From Larimichthys crocea (lineage: Eukaryota > Chordata > Actinopteri > Sciaenidae), in NCBI RefSeq assembly GCF_000972845.2, contig NC_040033.1, forward strand, positions 4,492,241 to 4,556,240: 64,000 bases of DNA. The letters are read 5' to 3'. The translations under genes were made by a program, and so were the position numbers. The notes beneath the pieces are model-generated. The model made no database searches, had not been told where the DNA came from, and worked only from the letters and a program-made list of their open reading frames with translations. The number at the start of each line of letters is the position of its first letter. Position 1 is the first letter of the stretch. This document shows, in pieces, positions 11,950-25,059 of the stretch.

Positions 11950-11955
11950 TTTATT
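11950..11955 (-). terminator. candidate smpx poly(A) signal
   Basis: AATAAA on the minus strand, 100 bases downstream of the smpx stop codon. Confidence 0.5.
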
Positions 11956-12054
11956 TGATAATAACAAAACTTTATGATCACTTTGTAGCCCGATTCGTAG
12001 CCGAGGGAAGGATTACCACTTTAATACTTCTTACAGACTGTGATCACCTACATG

Positions 12055-15000
12055 TTATTCCTTGGTGACCCATCGTAATTCGCTCTTGACGTTCTGCAGC
12101 TCTGATAGGTTAACAGCAGGACCAGGCAGTTTGACCGCGCCCGGCAACGTCTTCTTCTCCTCCGGCGTCTGGGCTGCAGCGCTGGGCTGGTCTGGTGACT
12201 GAGCCTGAGACAAAAAAAATAACACAAACAGAAGTAGAACCTTGTGAATGGGCTGGATGACCGCAGCTACTTCATAAAAACAGCATTTAATACTACTACT
12301 ACAAATCTAGTCCTGACTGTTTGACATTCTTTTACCGTATAAAACTTATTGTACCATGTCATTTTAGAGAAAACACCAAAACAAAGCTAAAAAGTTCAAG
12401 TTATGGCTAACTGGTGAGGTGCAGTGTGTCTATTTTCAAAGTAAATATTAATACATTATGCATAATTATGTTTTTATTAGTGTATAATGACCTAAAATAA
12501 TAATAACTTTGCTTTTGTTACTTTGAAATGAGCCTTTTATCTACGGTGAGAGCGGGTCCTCTTCCAAAGAGGCCACCATGTTTCTACGGTATCCCCATAT
12601 AGACTAGACTATAAACTAAACACCGGCTCTAGATTGGACCTTTCATGCATCTTTTCTCCTTCAGACTAGGGCGAGGGTGAGGTGAGGAGATTGCAATGCC
12701 TCTACTAGACCACTAGTAGATGCAACTAAATCTTACACATTGTTTCATGTTGTTTTATTAGCCTAAGAAATGTTCCGTAACTGGCATTACATGCATGTAC
12801 GATACGTTACGACCAAGTTGTAGTTTTTTAGGTAATTTTCTCTAAAATGCCTAAAACACAAGAAAGAATGTTTAGCTTGCTTTTTTTATAGTAAAAAACT
12901 AAGAAATGTTCCGTAACGGGCTTACATCACCTGTACGATAACTTTACAACCAGGTGCAAAAAATACTGCAAATATGTTTTTTAATTTATAGATTTGACGT
13001 ACACATTGACAAACAACACAACAATTCATAACAACCTTTACATCGTGTGTACGTACGATATGTTACGACCAGGTTGTAGTTTTTTAGGTAATTTAATTTA
13101 TAGATTTGACGTACACATTCACAAACAACACAACAACAATCCGTAACAGGTTTATATCACGTGTACGATACATTACAACCAGGTTGTAGTTTTTTAGGTA
13201 ATTTAATTTATAGATTTGACGTACACATTCACAAACAACACAACAACAATCCATAACAGGTTTATATCACCTGTACGATACATTACAACCAGGTTATGGT
13301 TTTTTTAGGTAATTTTCTCTAAAACACAAGAAAGAATATTTATCTAGCTTTTTTTATAGTAACAAACAAAACACGTTTTATGCGACTTAAAGAGCAGAAA
13401 CATACAAATGTGGACCCTCCTTGGCATAGCTGTAACCTCCATCTCAGGCCTTGACAATCTAAAAGTTTAAAGGTTTTTGTGCAAAATTATCTTTTTACAG
13501 TTTCTCTCTCTGGTTTCACCTGCCTCACATTTTAAAGACATTTTTAGGACAGCATTGTAGGACTACTGTGGGTAAAGGTGGTAATGGGGATGAAAATAAG
13601 GCAGTAGTACGCATTCATTTTGTGGGTCAATGCAAGCCTAAAATATTCCACTCGGGTATATTACATTACCTATATATTATACAATGTAGATCTCATATAA
13701 AGGGAATGAAAATGAAAGACCTCAATAGAAATGTGCTTGTGTCTGCACATGAAACTGTCTTCAGAGACGTGACGGCAGATGTCTGCTTTGCACTTTACCC
13801 TCGTGTCGTCTCACCTCTTCTGTGTCTACCGTCTCCTCTCTCCTCTTGACAGGATGTCCCGCCCCTGGACGCAGAGCTCCCATCGGGATGTTCAAATTAG
13901 CCTGACGGACAGCGAGAGAACAGCCAATGAAAGAGAGAGAGAGAGAGACACTCTCAACACTTAATCAAATAAAAAGTTTCCTGTCTCTGTGTTTCTGCAT
14001 GTGTGTGTGTGTGTGTTTCCTCAAAACCTCTAGTTTTGGTTATGACCACTACTCCCTGGTTATCAGCATGTCCCTAAAAGACAGATGTGTCTTTATGAAA
14101 ATTGGGACACACACACGCACACACATTTGCACACGCACAGCGCTCAGAGATCTGCCTGCTAACTTGATGTTCAACTGCTGCCTGCCCTGACGTCCTGTCA
14201 CTTGGATTTTGATGTGTTTTGCATTGTACTGTACTGTAATGTATTGTATATATGCTCATATTGTACAGCTGTACAGAGAGGGAGTGTGGTGTGTGTCACT
14301 GAGGACGCTGGTTTTTATTTTTTATTTTCCCCCCTCAGATAATATTAATGTTTAAAGACTGGACAGAAAGTTCTGGAGACGGCCTCATTCGCAGCATGAT
14401 TTGTAACCGCTGTGACGTTGCTTTGGCCGGGATATGTTTACTGTCTTATGCTTAGCGCGCTGTTATAGCAATCATCTTCTGACATTCCACCGGGCGCAAC
14501 CAAAAGGTTAAAGGAATATTTCACCTGAAACTGAAAATTCAATCATCGTTTGACATTTTAGAAACACACTTTCTCACTGTGGGTTACTCCGAAACCCCAG
14601 TGGACACGCCTCTGGAACGTCGCGTACGCGCTGCGGTTTGCCCCACCAGGAGCGTTTAGCCCGCCAGACTTTGTTTACTTGCTCAGATTTGGCCATTTTC
14701 CCAGTGTATGTTCTTCTAAATATGCTTCCACGTGTGTAAATATGCTACGTAGTTAATTAGTTTCGCTTTTGTCTGTTTTTACGACCGGAAGTTTGCAGGG
14801 GTTGTTTTATTTTGAAAATCCACCGGATTCTCTATGCTGTTTCTGTGTCTGGCTTCCTGTCAGCTCGAGGTGCTCTGTGTAAATTGACACGGGCTGCTTG
14901 CGGCGTCCGTCAAAAATAGAACAGCTGCGTATTTCAACATGGAGCCGAGCGGAGGCCCACTTCTGGGACGCCTCTGAACTGGACCGGCGGCGGAGCTGGT

Positions 15001-18000
15001 GGGGTTTGATACACTGAGTATAACGGCAGCGTATCACTGCAGCGACCGTGGTGCACACGCAACGCTGCGCACACGCATCCGGTGAAATTTGAGGGTTAAG
15101 CGGCGCACACGTAACCCACAAATTCCACCAAATTTGGTAACTGCACATGCAATGCTGCACACACGCAACAATGCGCACACGTGTCTGGAATTTGGGGGTT
15201 ACCAAATTTGGGGGAATTTGTACATAAAACCAAATTTGGTTTTGTGTGCAGCGTTGCGTGTGTGCAGCGTTGCGTGTGTGCAGCGTTGCGTGTGCGCTGC
15301 GGTCGCCGCAGCAATACACTGCCATTCTAGTCAATGTTTCAAACCGCCGCGACCCCGGTTTAGAAGTGTCCCAGAAGCGGGCCTCTGCTCGGTTCCATGT
15401 TGAATATGCGGCTGTTATATTTTTTGACGGACGCCAAGAGCCACCTGCATCAATTTACACAGAGCACCTCAAGCTGACAGGAAGCCAGACACAGAAACAG
15501 CATAGAGAATCCGGTGGATTTTCAAAATAAAATACAGACAAAAGCGAAACAAACTAACTCTGTAGCATATTTATGCATGTAGAATCATATTTAGAAGCAC
15601 ATAAACCAAATTTATGCATGTAGAATCATATTTAGAAGCACATAAACCAAGAAACTGACCAAATCTAAGCAAGTAAACAAAGTCTGGCGGGCTGAACGCT
15701 TCTGGACTAAAACAGCGTTGCACCCGTGATGTGACAGAAATGTGTCTGGTGGGGTTTCGGGGTTAGATGAGAAGATAGAAAGAGAAAGATGATACCAACA
15801 CAGGATACGATTTGCTTAGCATAAAGGTGTTTACGAAGGGGAAGCAGCTAGCCTGGCTTTATCCGAAGTTTTAGACATTTCTACCGTCGCCTTTAGAGCT
15901 TAATAACAAATTATTTAATAGAATATTATACATAATACACTTGTTTGTTTGAAAAACTGCGACAAAGCCAGCACTAGCTGTTTCTGCTTTCTTTGCATCT
16001 TTATACTAAGCTATGCGAATCGCCTCCTGCCTGTGACAGTGGTATTGATCAGCAAAGTTAATAAGTGAACCTAAAATGTGGAACTTTCCCTTTAACTCTG
16101 AAATGGTCCCTGAACTGTAATTCCATCTGAGCCTCCCTGCATTACTGAAGTGTCACACCAGCGTGTTTACAAGTTTTAGTTATTTAAACGGACATATTGT
16201 TACTTTACCGATCGTTGCCCTATAATGTCTAGGGACTCCCAAGACTTGTTGAGGGAGTTGAGAAGTTGGAAATCAATGGGCGCCTGGCTGGAACATTAAA
16301 ATGTCACTGAACACAGCTGTTACATAAAGTATATGTAATTTCCAGGCAAACATCTGCAATGTTTCCTTATTAATCATCTTTATAACACAAACTACTGATT
16401 AAACCTTAAGGTGAAGATGCAGCCACAGCAATATTATTGAAGAATATGTATCAGAGAAGTAAATATTGGACTCTGGGACCCATAAACGGAAACATTTGGA
16501 CACACATTTGGAGACTGGCTGTTAATGTGGGAGGAGGCTGAGATGGAACGACCGTCTATTTCTAAGGTGAACTAATCCTTTAAAGCTCGCCCCACGAGTA
16601 AACTAAGTGTTACGTGAACGCGAAGGGAACATCTAGGTGAGTATGAGGTTTGAAAAACTCGATGATCCCTTATTACTTTTTGGCTGAGATGTGAGACACA
16701 CACCCCCTGACCAAACACCTTTTTATCATGAATTGTCTTGGCGGACTACGTTTGTGGAGTGTTACAGCCTTTATAGCAGCAGCCCAACACTGTTTTGTTG
16801 TTGTTTTCTATTGTATAGTTGTTGGGAATAAGCCACAGTGTAAAAGGGGATCTATGGGAGCCATTAGCCTGCACAGGCCTTATGTTCAATGTCCGTACTG
16901 GTGCAAGATTTAGATTTACAGCCCTTTAACTACAATTACGCTCGAACATTTTCCAAAGCATGACAACTGTTCGTTGATTTTCTACCTTCCAGACAGCCCA
17001 ACCATTTCATAAAACACGTGTTATTTGTAATTACAGCTGTAGTTTGAAGGTTTGCTCACTGTTACAAGATGTCGGACGTCTGATCTCACTACCTGTATCA
17101 GCTCTAGTGAAAAGGAAGGAGCACAAACAGACTTTTTAACATTTGATTTACCTTTAAAAGTATAATCGTAGATGTGTATACTTTCATTTCTATATATTAA
17201 GCAGATACATTATGTTTTGTCTCTTAAGAGCTGCAAGGATTAGTCAGCTGTAACTTTAATCTCCAGTTATTTCGATGAATCATTTTCAGTCAATTTTTTG
17301 AGAAAAAATATCGAGATTCTCAGATTTCAGCTTCCTAATTCTGATTATTTTCTGGTTTCTTTAGTCCTCTGACAGTAAACTGAATATCTTTGGGGTTCTG
17401 GACTAAAAAAGAGACATTTGAGGACGTCGCCTTTGATTATTTTTACATTTAATGAACAATCAATCGAGAAAATGATGGACAGATTAACTGATAATGAAAA
17501 TAATTGTTAACCTGCAGCCCTAATGCACTTGATGGTGCTTTTAAGAACACTCCAACATCCAGCCTTTTTTCAATCTGCAGCCAGATCCTGATGCAATGAT
17601 GCTTTTAGCAAACACTGATGAACCTTCATTACCTGAAACAATAATTGATATTCATACTTGTAAATCAATCATCAGGCTGTCTGGAAGATAAGAATTTGAT
17701 CTAACAGATTGATCAGATGCTTTTGAAAAAAAAACGAGCCTGCTCACATGGAACTTGATTATTTCTTCGTTTGTGTTTGACTGATGATGACGGGTCGGTG
17801 AGGAATGATCATGTTTGTACTGTACCGGTGTTTAAAAAACCCTCTTCTGTCCAGACGCCTGTCCCATGGTTAGACATGACAATGAGCACAATGCGAAGAG
17901 AGACGACGACGACGACGAGGGGAAAACCTTCTCTGACATGCACTCAGCAAATATTACAACACACACACACACAGTGATACAGACATGTCCTCATCCTTTG

Positions 18001-18286
18001 CCTCGCTACAACTCTGCACTAACAAAGCCTCGATACTGTATGTGCACAGTCTGTATTTGCCTTTGCCAATAAATACTTAAATGTGGAAGAATTCTTATCT
18101 CTAAGAGTTGTTATGTCATCGAACCGGCTGCGTCGTTGTCGCAGCACAACCACCAAACTTCAACGTGATGTTTCTAAGGTCATGAAATAAAGTTTCATGC
18201 AGGACGAACACATTTCACTGAACACACACACACATGCAAATCTTTGTTACCTGAAGGGCCTTAACGTTGGACGAAGGTTTGGACAT
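12055..18286 (-). CDS. smpx: small muscle protein X-linked, three coding exons
   Basis: Minus-strand gene whose exons are too short to show as long open frames. Coding exons are 18251-18286 (12 codons, [12 protein letters not shown]), 13815-13901 (29 codons, starting [18 protein letters not shown]) and 12055-12204 (49 codons plus TAA, containing [16 protein letters not shown] and [14 protein letters not shown]). All junctions are phase 0 with GT donors (18250, 13814) and CAG acceptors. The product is 90 residues, against 88 in human SMPX. It aligns with human SMPX throughout: the NIPMGA.RPGAG motif, an acidic middle, and the [18 protein letters not shown] core. SMPX is a small costamere-associated protein of skeletal and cardiac muscle; human mutations cause X-linked hearing loss and myopathy. 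The start lies 25 bases after a likely acceptor at 18312-18313, so at least one noncoding 5' exon is expected to the right. The last exon ends VTKE rather than the human PKAEQ. Confidence 0.93.
12205..13814 (-). other. smpx second coding intron
   Basis: 1.6-kb intron with GT at 13814-13813 and AG next to 12204 on the minus strand. It is largely filled by the 110-bp minisatellite described separately. No other coding sequence is recognised. Confidence 0.8.
12760..13370. repeat. 110-bp minisatellite in smpx intron
   Basis: Tandem units with period 110-111. The TTTTTTAGGTAATTTAATTT junction recurs at 13087, 13197 and, in diverged form, 13308. Each unit carries TAGATTTGACGTACACATT, ACAAACAACACAACAA, CGTAACAGG-like and GTACGATA-CATTACAACCAGG words. 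Flanking half-units near 12770-12960 and 13310-13370 share AAACACAAGAAAGAAT. Three units are close to identical and the outer ones are degenerate. Confidence 0.85.
14589..15760. mobile_element. 1.2-kb foldback element with long inverted arms (smpx intron 1)
   Basis: The left arm (about 14589-15065) and right arm (about 15240-15760) are reverse complements over some 480 bases. Outer ends are CCGAAACCCCA and GGGGTTTCGG. Both contain GCCCGCCAGACTTTGTTTAC and CCACCGGATTCTCTATGCTG or their complements. The arms show indels and short insertions, so the element is old. The centre carries three copies of a 16-bp word (TGCGTGTGTGCAGCGT) and several ACCAAATTTGGT palindromes. Overlapping open frames on both strands are a by-product of the symmetry. 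Class was not assigned. Confidence 0.8.
17230..17525 (+). repeat. interspersed repeat, ATTGATTA-type family
   Basis: Bounded by GCTGCAAGGATTAGTCAGC and AATAATTGTTAACCTGCAGC with AT-rich sub-terminal sequence. It carries CAGTAAACTGAATATCTTTGG, a hallmark of this common teleost repeat, and matches 11360-11640 in inverse orientation. It lies in smpx intron 1. Confidence 0.65.
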
Positions 18287-18355
18287 ATTCCCCCCCGGTA
18301 AGTCCACTGACCTGCAGGAAGCACAGATCACAGACATTCAGCTGTGTGTATTTGA

Positions 18356-18356
<1 letters not shown>

Positions 18357-18384
<28 letters not shown>
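18357..18384. repeat. TG microsatellite
   Basis: (TG)14-like tract just upstream of the smpx coding start on the opposite strand. Confidence 0.8.
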
Positions 18385-18386
<2 letters not shown>

Positions 18387-20142
18387 TGTTAGGGGCATTG
18401 GGACTCGGTGGTTTCTGTGGTTTTCAAGGCCTGGGATAGCATTTCAGTTGCTTAGCGACTCTTACAGAGAGAAGCAGGTAGAGGAACTGTTCTCTGAATC
18501 ATTCATGAGAGGGAGACAGAGAGACAGAACGTCAAAATAAAAGCACCTCGATTTCAGCAGCCAGAGAGACAAAACCATAAAATAAAAGTACAGCGATGCA
18601 CAGCGGCATGTGTAGGAAATATGAAATGTGTTTCACACACGACTCCACATGGCTTCAGTTTGAATCTCAACAAACCACCAAAGTCAAATTTCATGTTACA
18701 TGTCATTAAAGTGGGAACTCTTTATTTTAACAGTCAGCAAACACAGTAGAATATCTGTAAAATTTCCACTTTTACTTTGTCTGTAGACAAGTTATGTATT
18801 ATAAAAATCATTCTTTGTGATGTTCCTGTTTGTATTATCTTTATTAACGTTAACATGTTAACACGGCATGGCGACATTACTCCGTATTTTTCCGTATAAG
18901 ACCAAACGACCCAACAACGCGTCAACTCGTCTCTTTCCAAACAAGCCTCAAGCACGTTCATAAGAAGCAAGAAGCAAGCACAAATTATAAAGTTTTATTT
19001 AAACACAAAGAGCCTGAGTTATCAAACAGAAGAAAAAACTTTGGGTTCGATATATATATGGAGAAATATCAACCCTGTCTCCTACAGAGTTCATGTTTGT
19101 TCATAGCTACAGTACAACTAAAGAGAAATGCCACAGAGTTACATCTTTCATCAACATAATGAGGTGTTGTCCACGTCGCAAAATTTTAATATAGCAGGAA
19201 AACAAAAGATTACTATAACGTCATTTCTAGGAGACAGAGTTAAAGATACACGTCTCTGACGCAATATACGTCACTTATGTCATATTCACTCAGTATCAGC
19301 AGTTTATTTTGGTTTCAGTCGTTGCGTGACTGACACAAACGCAGCATTGTGCCGACTGCCGAGGATGTTTTTGGATGGTGCATGCAGTTTTAGTCTCAGT
19401 CTTTTAACAGGATATCCTGGATGTGACCGTCTAATGCAACCTTAATGCAACCTAACTTAATAATCATAATCTAATATCAACATAGCTTCTGTAGCAACAG
19501 TAACATTAGATTTGTATTCAGTATGAAGAACCGTCTTCCTCCACTTGACTCACATGACAGGCTAATACGAGGTTGTCATGATGATATTCAGAGTTGTCAT
19601 TAGCAGACATTAAAATCAACGGCTCCCAGTCTGAGGCTTTGTTTGGTCCACTTCAAGGACCCATTGTCTGAAAAGTGACTGCTGTAACTATGGTGGGCTG
19701 AATGCTGAACGTGTTTTTGATGTCTCGCCTCGCTGACATTGTAACATCAAATCTCGATTATTCCAAGGATTAAAGATCAAAGTATCTGATTTGACTAATT
19801 CCTTTTCCTGTATCTCCTTCACTTTGTCTCCTCCTTCCTCATTGGCCTGTTTTCTGTCATCTTCTACTTCCTTTTGCCGGTCTCACAGATCAACGCTGAC
19901 CCGAGTGGTTCCTAATCGTAGAAGTTTCCATGGCCTATTTATCTTATCTGAGCGGCTCGGCAGCAGCAGCAGCAGCAGCAGAGGACCAAAGTTAGCAGAG
20001 TGAATCCCAGGCCCCGCCCGCCTCCACAGTGTCAGCGCTTAGATACCGTTTCCAGGGTGCTGTTTGTGCAACAACATATACAGTGAAGAGCTCTGCTGTC
20101 CTTAACAGGAGAGCGAAAGCCTGGACCCCCCGAAAATACACA

Positions 20143-20146
<4 letters not shown>

Positions 20147-20182
<36 letters not shown>

Positions 20183-20281
20183 CTCGGGATGATATTTATG
20201 TTGGCCGTGAGCAGCAGCTGTAGCTCCTGAGGCCGCGCTGCAAAGCCTGACAAGCCCTTTCACTTTCACACATACTGCATG

Positions 20282-20310
<29 letters not shown>
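20147..20310. repeat. two CA microsatellites
   Basis: (CA)n at about 20147-20179 and 20284-20310, separated by a CG-containing unique stretch. Confidence 0.9.
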
Positions 20311-20312
<2 letters not shown>

Positions 20313-20419
20313 GCTCATAACCACAGGTATAATTATTCCTCATACTTTAAATTATTCAAATCTTTGGACATTGAAACCCTAACCTCTGTACAGACACCTG
20401 ACAAAAAGCTCTTTGAGGT

Positions 20420-20696
<277 letters not shown>

Positions 20697-21618
20697 AATA
20701 GCAGACATTAGCAGCTTCACACAGCTTGTTGGTGTTGTTTTCTTTTTGGCGGTAAACCAACACGTATTACCTGTGTCGCCATAGTGTTACATAACTCAAT
20801 CAATGACACTGTTGTGCGTATGTGGCCTGTTTTAAAAGGAACTTTTCTGGTAAAGCTTGTTCTCTTCCTTGCCAAGACGTTCGATAAAAAGAGCGACACC
20901 GTCCTGGCTTCATCCAGAGGAAACGAAAATGGACCAAACGGCACCTCGAAACTTAAAGATCATGATTTAATACTTCATGTCCTTTAATGTTGGCTGTATG
21001 CAAACAGTCAGGCATTGGCAGCTGTGCTAAGCTGATCATATAGTGGCTGTAGCTTTGTATTCAGCATGCCATTCTTCTTATTAACAACTCCTTTAAAGGT
21101 CTACACTTCAGTATGGACCGAGACAAACACGTGTTGACATTAAGACCGTGAGATAACTCGACAGTTAAAGAATCAAAAACACTTTTCACACAGTTTCTGG
21201 ACTAAATCCAGGCTTGGCTTTGTTAAAACAGAGTCCAGCTTCATTTCTCCGTCACTGAAAGTGTTCCTGCACGTCATCTGAAGCTGCTCCATCAAAAAAA
21301 AAACTACAAACAGCTGAGCGAAAGTTACAGTGACGACCTGAACACACCTGTCACACACACACACACACACACATACACATCAGATGTAACCTACCTGTTG
21401 ATGACACTATCTGACGCTCGCTTTGATGCACTGCTACGACTTCTCGTTCACTTTCATATCCTTCTTTCGGATCTACTCTCCATCTTTTACTTGCTTCTTT
21501 CTCTTTTTTCACCTCCTCCTCCTCCTCCTCCTCCTCTCTGCCCTCTCTCTCTTTCTCGCTCTCTCTATCGCCTCGTAAGTGGTGGAAGGATTCCTCTCAT
21601 ATCTGGGATTTGTTCTCA

Positions 21619-21628
21619 CTATAAATAG
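21619..21628. promoter_or_regulatory. MEF2-consensus / TATA-like site, possible smpx promoter element
   Basis: CTATAAATAG is a perfect match to the MEF2 consensus CTA(A/T)4TAG. Read on the minus strand it gives CTATTTATAG, which also resembles a TATA box directed toward smpx, 3.3 kb from the smpx start codon. smpx is expressed in striated muscle, so a MEF2-type site upstream is plausible. That it serves smpx is inference from one motif only. Confidence 0.25.
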
Positions 21629-22239
21629 AAGAGTGATACACAGAGGGGACCTGCTTTCTATCCACACACACACACACACTCTAAGGCACACATGGACACA
21701 CACACACACACACAGTGACGGACCATAACATTGTCAAACAGCAGCAGCACACTTAACCTTAAACATCTTTTTTTAAAGGTTTTTACAGTAAAACGTCCCA
21801 AAAGACCAAAAATAATAGACATAAAAAGCATAAAGCACAAAATTCTGCTTATAAATAAACTAATTATCATAATGTTTTAGAGTTTGTGCCATGTTTCGAC
21901 ATTGAAATTACAGTAAAATGTGCCAGAAAGGTCAATAATTGAAGTCGGAGACCAAACTTCATTCACAAAAATTGAAGATTTAAGCGTGAAAGTGTCGCTT
22001 TTTATGACGTTCACATCATCCCTCGTCAAACCCTGACACACGAGTCCTCAAAACACTCCTTCTAATCTTAGTGACTGCCCTATTTCTGCTCTGACACTCA
22101 CTCAAACACACAAACACACACTCACACACACACACACACGCTCATACACCCAGAGATGTGGTTATGCTGGTATATCTACGTTTATACACTGATGCACATC
22201 CACAGGTGCAGAGGGGGGACTGTGATCTCACAGAGTTAA

Positions 22240-22240
<1 letters not shown>

Positions 22241-22276
<36 letters not shown>

Positions 22277-22478
22277 CTCTTACCTCCTGCCGTGCGTGGC
22301 TGCTCTGCCCTGCCTGCGCTCTCTCTCTCTCTCTCTCTCTCGGAGGTCTTCTTCGGGCTACCTGACCTGTTTCCGCTCGTCCTGATTGGCTCGGATACGC
22401 ACGGAGCTCCTCCCAGAGCGGAACCCGACCCATCATGAGAGAAGCAGAATGAGTGTGTGTGTGTGTGTGTGTGTGTGT
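22241..22478. repeat. TG / CT simple repeats
   Basis: (TG)n at 22241-22273, (CT)n at 22320-22340 and (TG)n at 22453-22478. Confidence 0.9.
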
Positions 22479-23499
22479 TTCTGTCTAGAAATGTGTTTTC
22501 TCATCTGTTTCTACATATCTGAAGTGTGTGTGTGTGTGAGTGTGTGAATCTACCTTTCTCTATCCTTTAACTCTTCCTCACATGAAGTTGTGCGTCTGCT
22601 GATCCTCTGCGTCGCCTGTGAAACTAATCCGCTGTCAGCCGCGGTAGTAAAATGAACAGGCTCAAACTGTAGGCTTGTTATATATTTCAGACTATGCAAA
22701 TACACCCCCTCCACACACACACACACACACTCTATTCTCACCTGTTGCCAAGGGCAGCCCTTACCTGATACAGACTAACGCCTCCATCGCCGGCTGTGCT
22801 CATTGTATTAATGGATATATGTGTTCCTGCATAGGTGCTTGATGTTTTTGGACCAAAGGTCATAAGGAAAAAATATCAACATGTGAAGGAGGAGTCTAAA
22901 GCCGCTCTGCGGGACTGTGGGTCATTTCTACGTGTTGCTTCCTCAAGATGTGCAGATGTTGGACGGTGTTTTGACTTTTTTTGGGGGGTCTGTAGGTGAG
23001 CAGAGGATCTATAGGCTGAAATATAATGGAGGGCCCATGTGTGGTGTGTGAACTGCACATGTTGTTGGTATGTACACAAAGTAGCAGGAGAGAAATGGAA
23101 CGAGATGATCAATCGCAACTCCAAACTGACTTCTACACCACCCAGAAACAACCAAACAATGCCTTTAACTGTCACTATACAGTCCATCCAATGCAGTAAC
23201 ACACACAGAAACAATTAAATGTTCTGTAAGATTAAACTTTACAAGATATAAACGCATAATTTAACACTTAACCATACTTAAATACACTTAAATCACCCCT
23301 CTCCTCTATTCATATTGGTACAGTCCGGAAGATGTTGTTGATTGAGCGTGGCTGTCAGGTGGTCGGCTCCCTCACATGGGACCACGACTCTTATTTTGGC
23401 CTCATGGTCCTGCAGACTGTCAGAAACCTTTACTTTAAGAAAAATATCGAATAATTCCTCCTCTTGTTTCCATTTCTTTGTTAAAATATTTATCCTTAT

Positions 23500-23762
23500 C
23501 CTCATCAGGGTTGCGTGGGGGCTGGAGCCTGTCCCAGGTGGAGGTGAATCAGGTCCAGAGGTCAGAGGTGGGGGGTTACACCCTAAACAAGTTGCCAGTT
23601 CATCACAGGGCACATAGAGATTAACCTGTTTAGTGCATATCTTTGGAGCGTGGGAGGAAACCGGAGTACCTGGAGAGAACCCACGCATGCAAACTCCAGA
23701 CAGAAAAGGCCCCGGGCGAGGTTCGAACCAGGAACCTTCTTGATGTGAGGCACCACCGTGCC
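23500..23762. repeat. retroposon-type interspersed repeat
   Basis: Carries GGGGGCTGGAGCCTGTCCCAG, GTTACACCCTAAACAAGTTG, CCAGTTCATCACAGGGC and GAGAACCCACGCATGCAAAC words and ends with GAGGCACCACCGTGCCACC. These are hallmarks of an abundant fish retroposon tail. Overlapping minus-strand frames here are repeat-derived. Confidence 0.75.
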
Positions 23763-25059
23763 ACCCACACATCTATCCACACTTTATTTATTTCAACAGT
23801 TTTATACCCACCTTGTTTGGTATGTTGGGCACACATCTGCCTTATTTAATTTAACGTTGATACTAAAAGCTGCATGCATTCCCTGCAACATGTGTTCTTG
23901 TATTTGTATTTGTCAGCCAGTCATCCAGTTTGTTTTCCCTCATTCAGCTTTTTTCAGGACAGCTTCAGGACTAGAATTGAAATGCGGGTGATAGCCAAGT
24001 CTTAACGAAGTCGACTGAGTGACGAGTCCTCCCTCTGATGTTGGATTTTCATCAGAGATCAGATAATAGTTTTCTCCGTCTGACAGTCCGCCGGCAGCTG
24101 TTTAGCTGGCAGGAAATGGGAAGTCGGGCGTCTGTCCTGTTCGTCTGCACGAGCTGCTCGTGCCGTCACACCTCCACAGAGAGAAACCACAAACATTTAA
24201 CTTTCACTTGTCGTGAGGCGTTTGCCTGAATGGCTCGCAAACATTCGCGTCACTGCAATAAAACGTTTGAACTGCAGCTCTATCCACAAAGTCGTTTTAT
24301 GTTCCCCTCGGCCACATTTATGGCTTAATGAGTCAGACCAGGCCTTCAACATTTATTGGTGTCCTTTTACCTATCTGACCTTTTAGTGGGATGAAATCCA
24401 ATCTACAGACTCACACTTTCATTTTTTTATTGCTGCAGCCAAAGTAGCTCTGCAAACCCTCATCAGTTTTTCTGTGCTCCATTTCAGGCGCCCAGGTTGC
24501 CTTCAGGTTCTCTTGGTAAAGTCAAGTTGCAAAGATTTCTTTCTTTCTCTTAAATGTGAGAGTTAGAATGAATATTTAATATTATTTTGTGTTGGATGTT
24601 GTTTTATTTCAGGAACAAAATAAAGCAACAGCATCAAAAGACAAAACAAAATGCAGTGTCTGTACATCTTTATGTCTTAAATTCTCATTTTTACCTGTGT
24701 CATTTTCTTTTTATACGTTTTGTGTGAGCATTCTTGGGATGAGAGGGAGACTGAGAATTAATAATTGAATTGCAGATGACTTCTTGACATCGCTTCCTGG
24801 CTGAAACAGATTTTAAAAAAGAACTAGTGGAATGAACAGCCTCAAACAATCTTTAAACAGCTCTGTAATGTCACTTCATTTAGCCTTTAGGGAGATTTCT
24901 CTGTCCACGCAGGCATTTAAATCAACTTAGCCTTTTGTATTTTATATTGGAATGGCACTTGGACATGGATATATTACATTTAACTGCTTATAAATCACAT
25001 AATTCTTCATTTTTCTGCTTTTAATTTCTCACTGCACTTAAATGCAGCATAGCTGGCAT

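Larger units (their letters stand above)
5286..12054. other. intergenic region klhl34-smpx
   Basis: No coding exon is recognised here. The region holds the upstream flank of klhl34, CA/TG microsatellites (5496-5522, 5670-5690, 5723-5744, 6381-6419), a repeat carrying a nested MITE (7359-8379), a repeat beginning near 9440, and an AT-rich palindromic-type repeat (about 11360-11640). The short open frames present are CA-repeat artefacts or lie inside repeats. Confidence 0.6.

Noticed and set aside
13568..13849. 93-codon plus-strand frame
   Set aside because: Runs antisense into smpx exon 2 and shows no family features.
14807..15530. Long frames on both strands at 14.8-15.5 kb
   Set aside because: They arise from the inverted arms of the foldback element; the same sequence is read twice in opposite orientation.
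23293..23772. 159-codon minus-strand frame
   Set aside because: It overlaps a common retroposon tail; the peptide corresponds to repeat words such as the GCACCACCGTGCCACC end.
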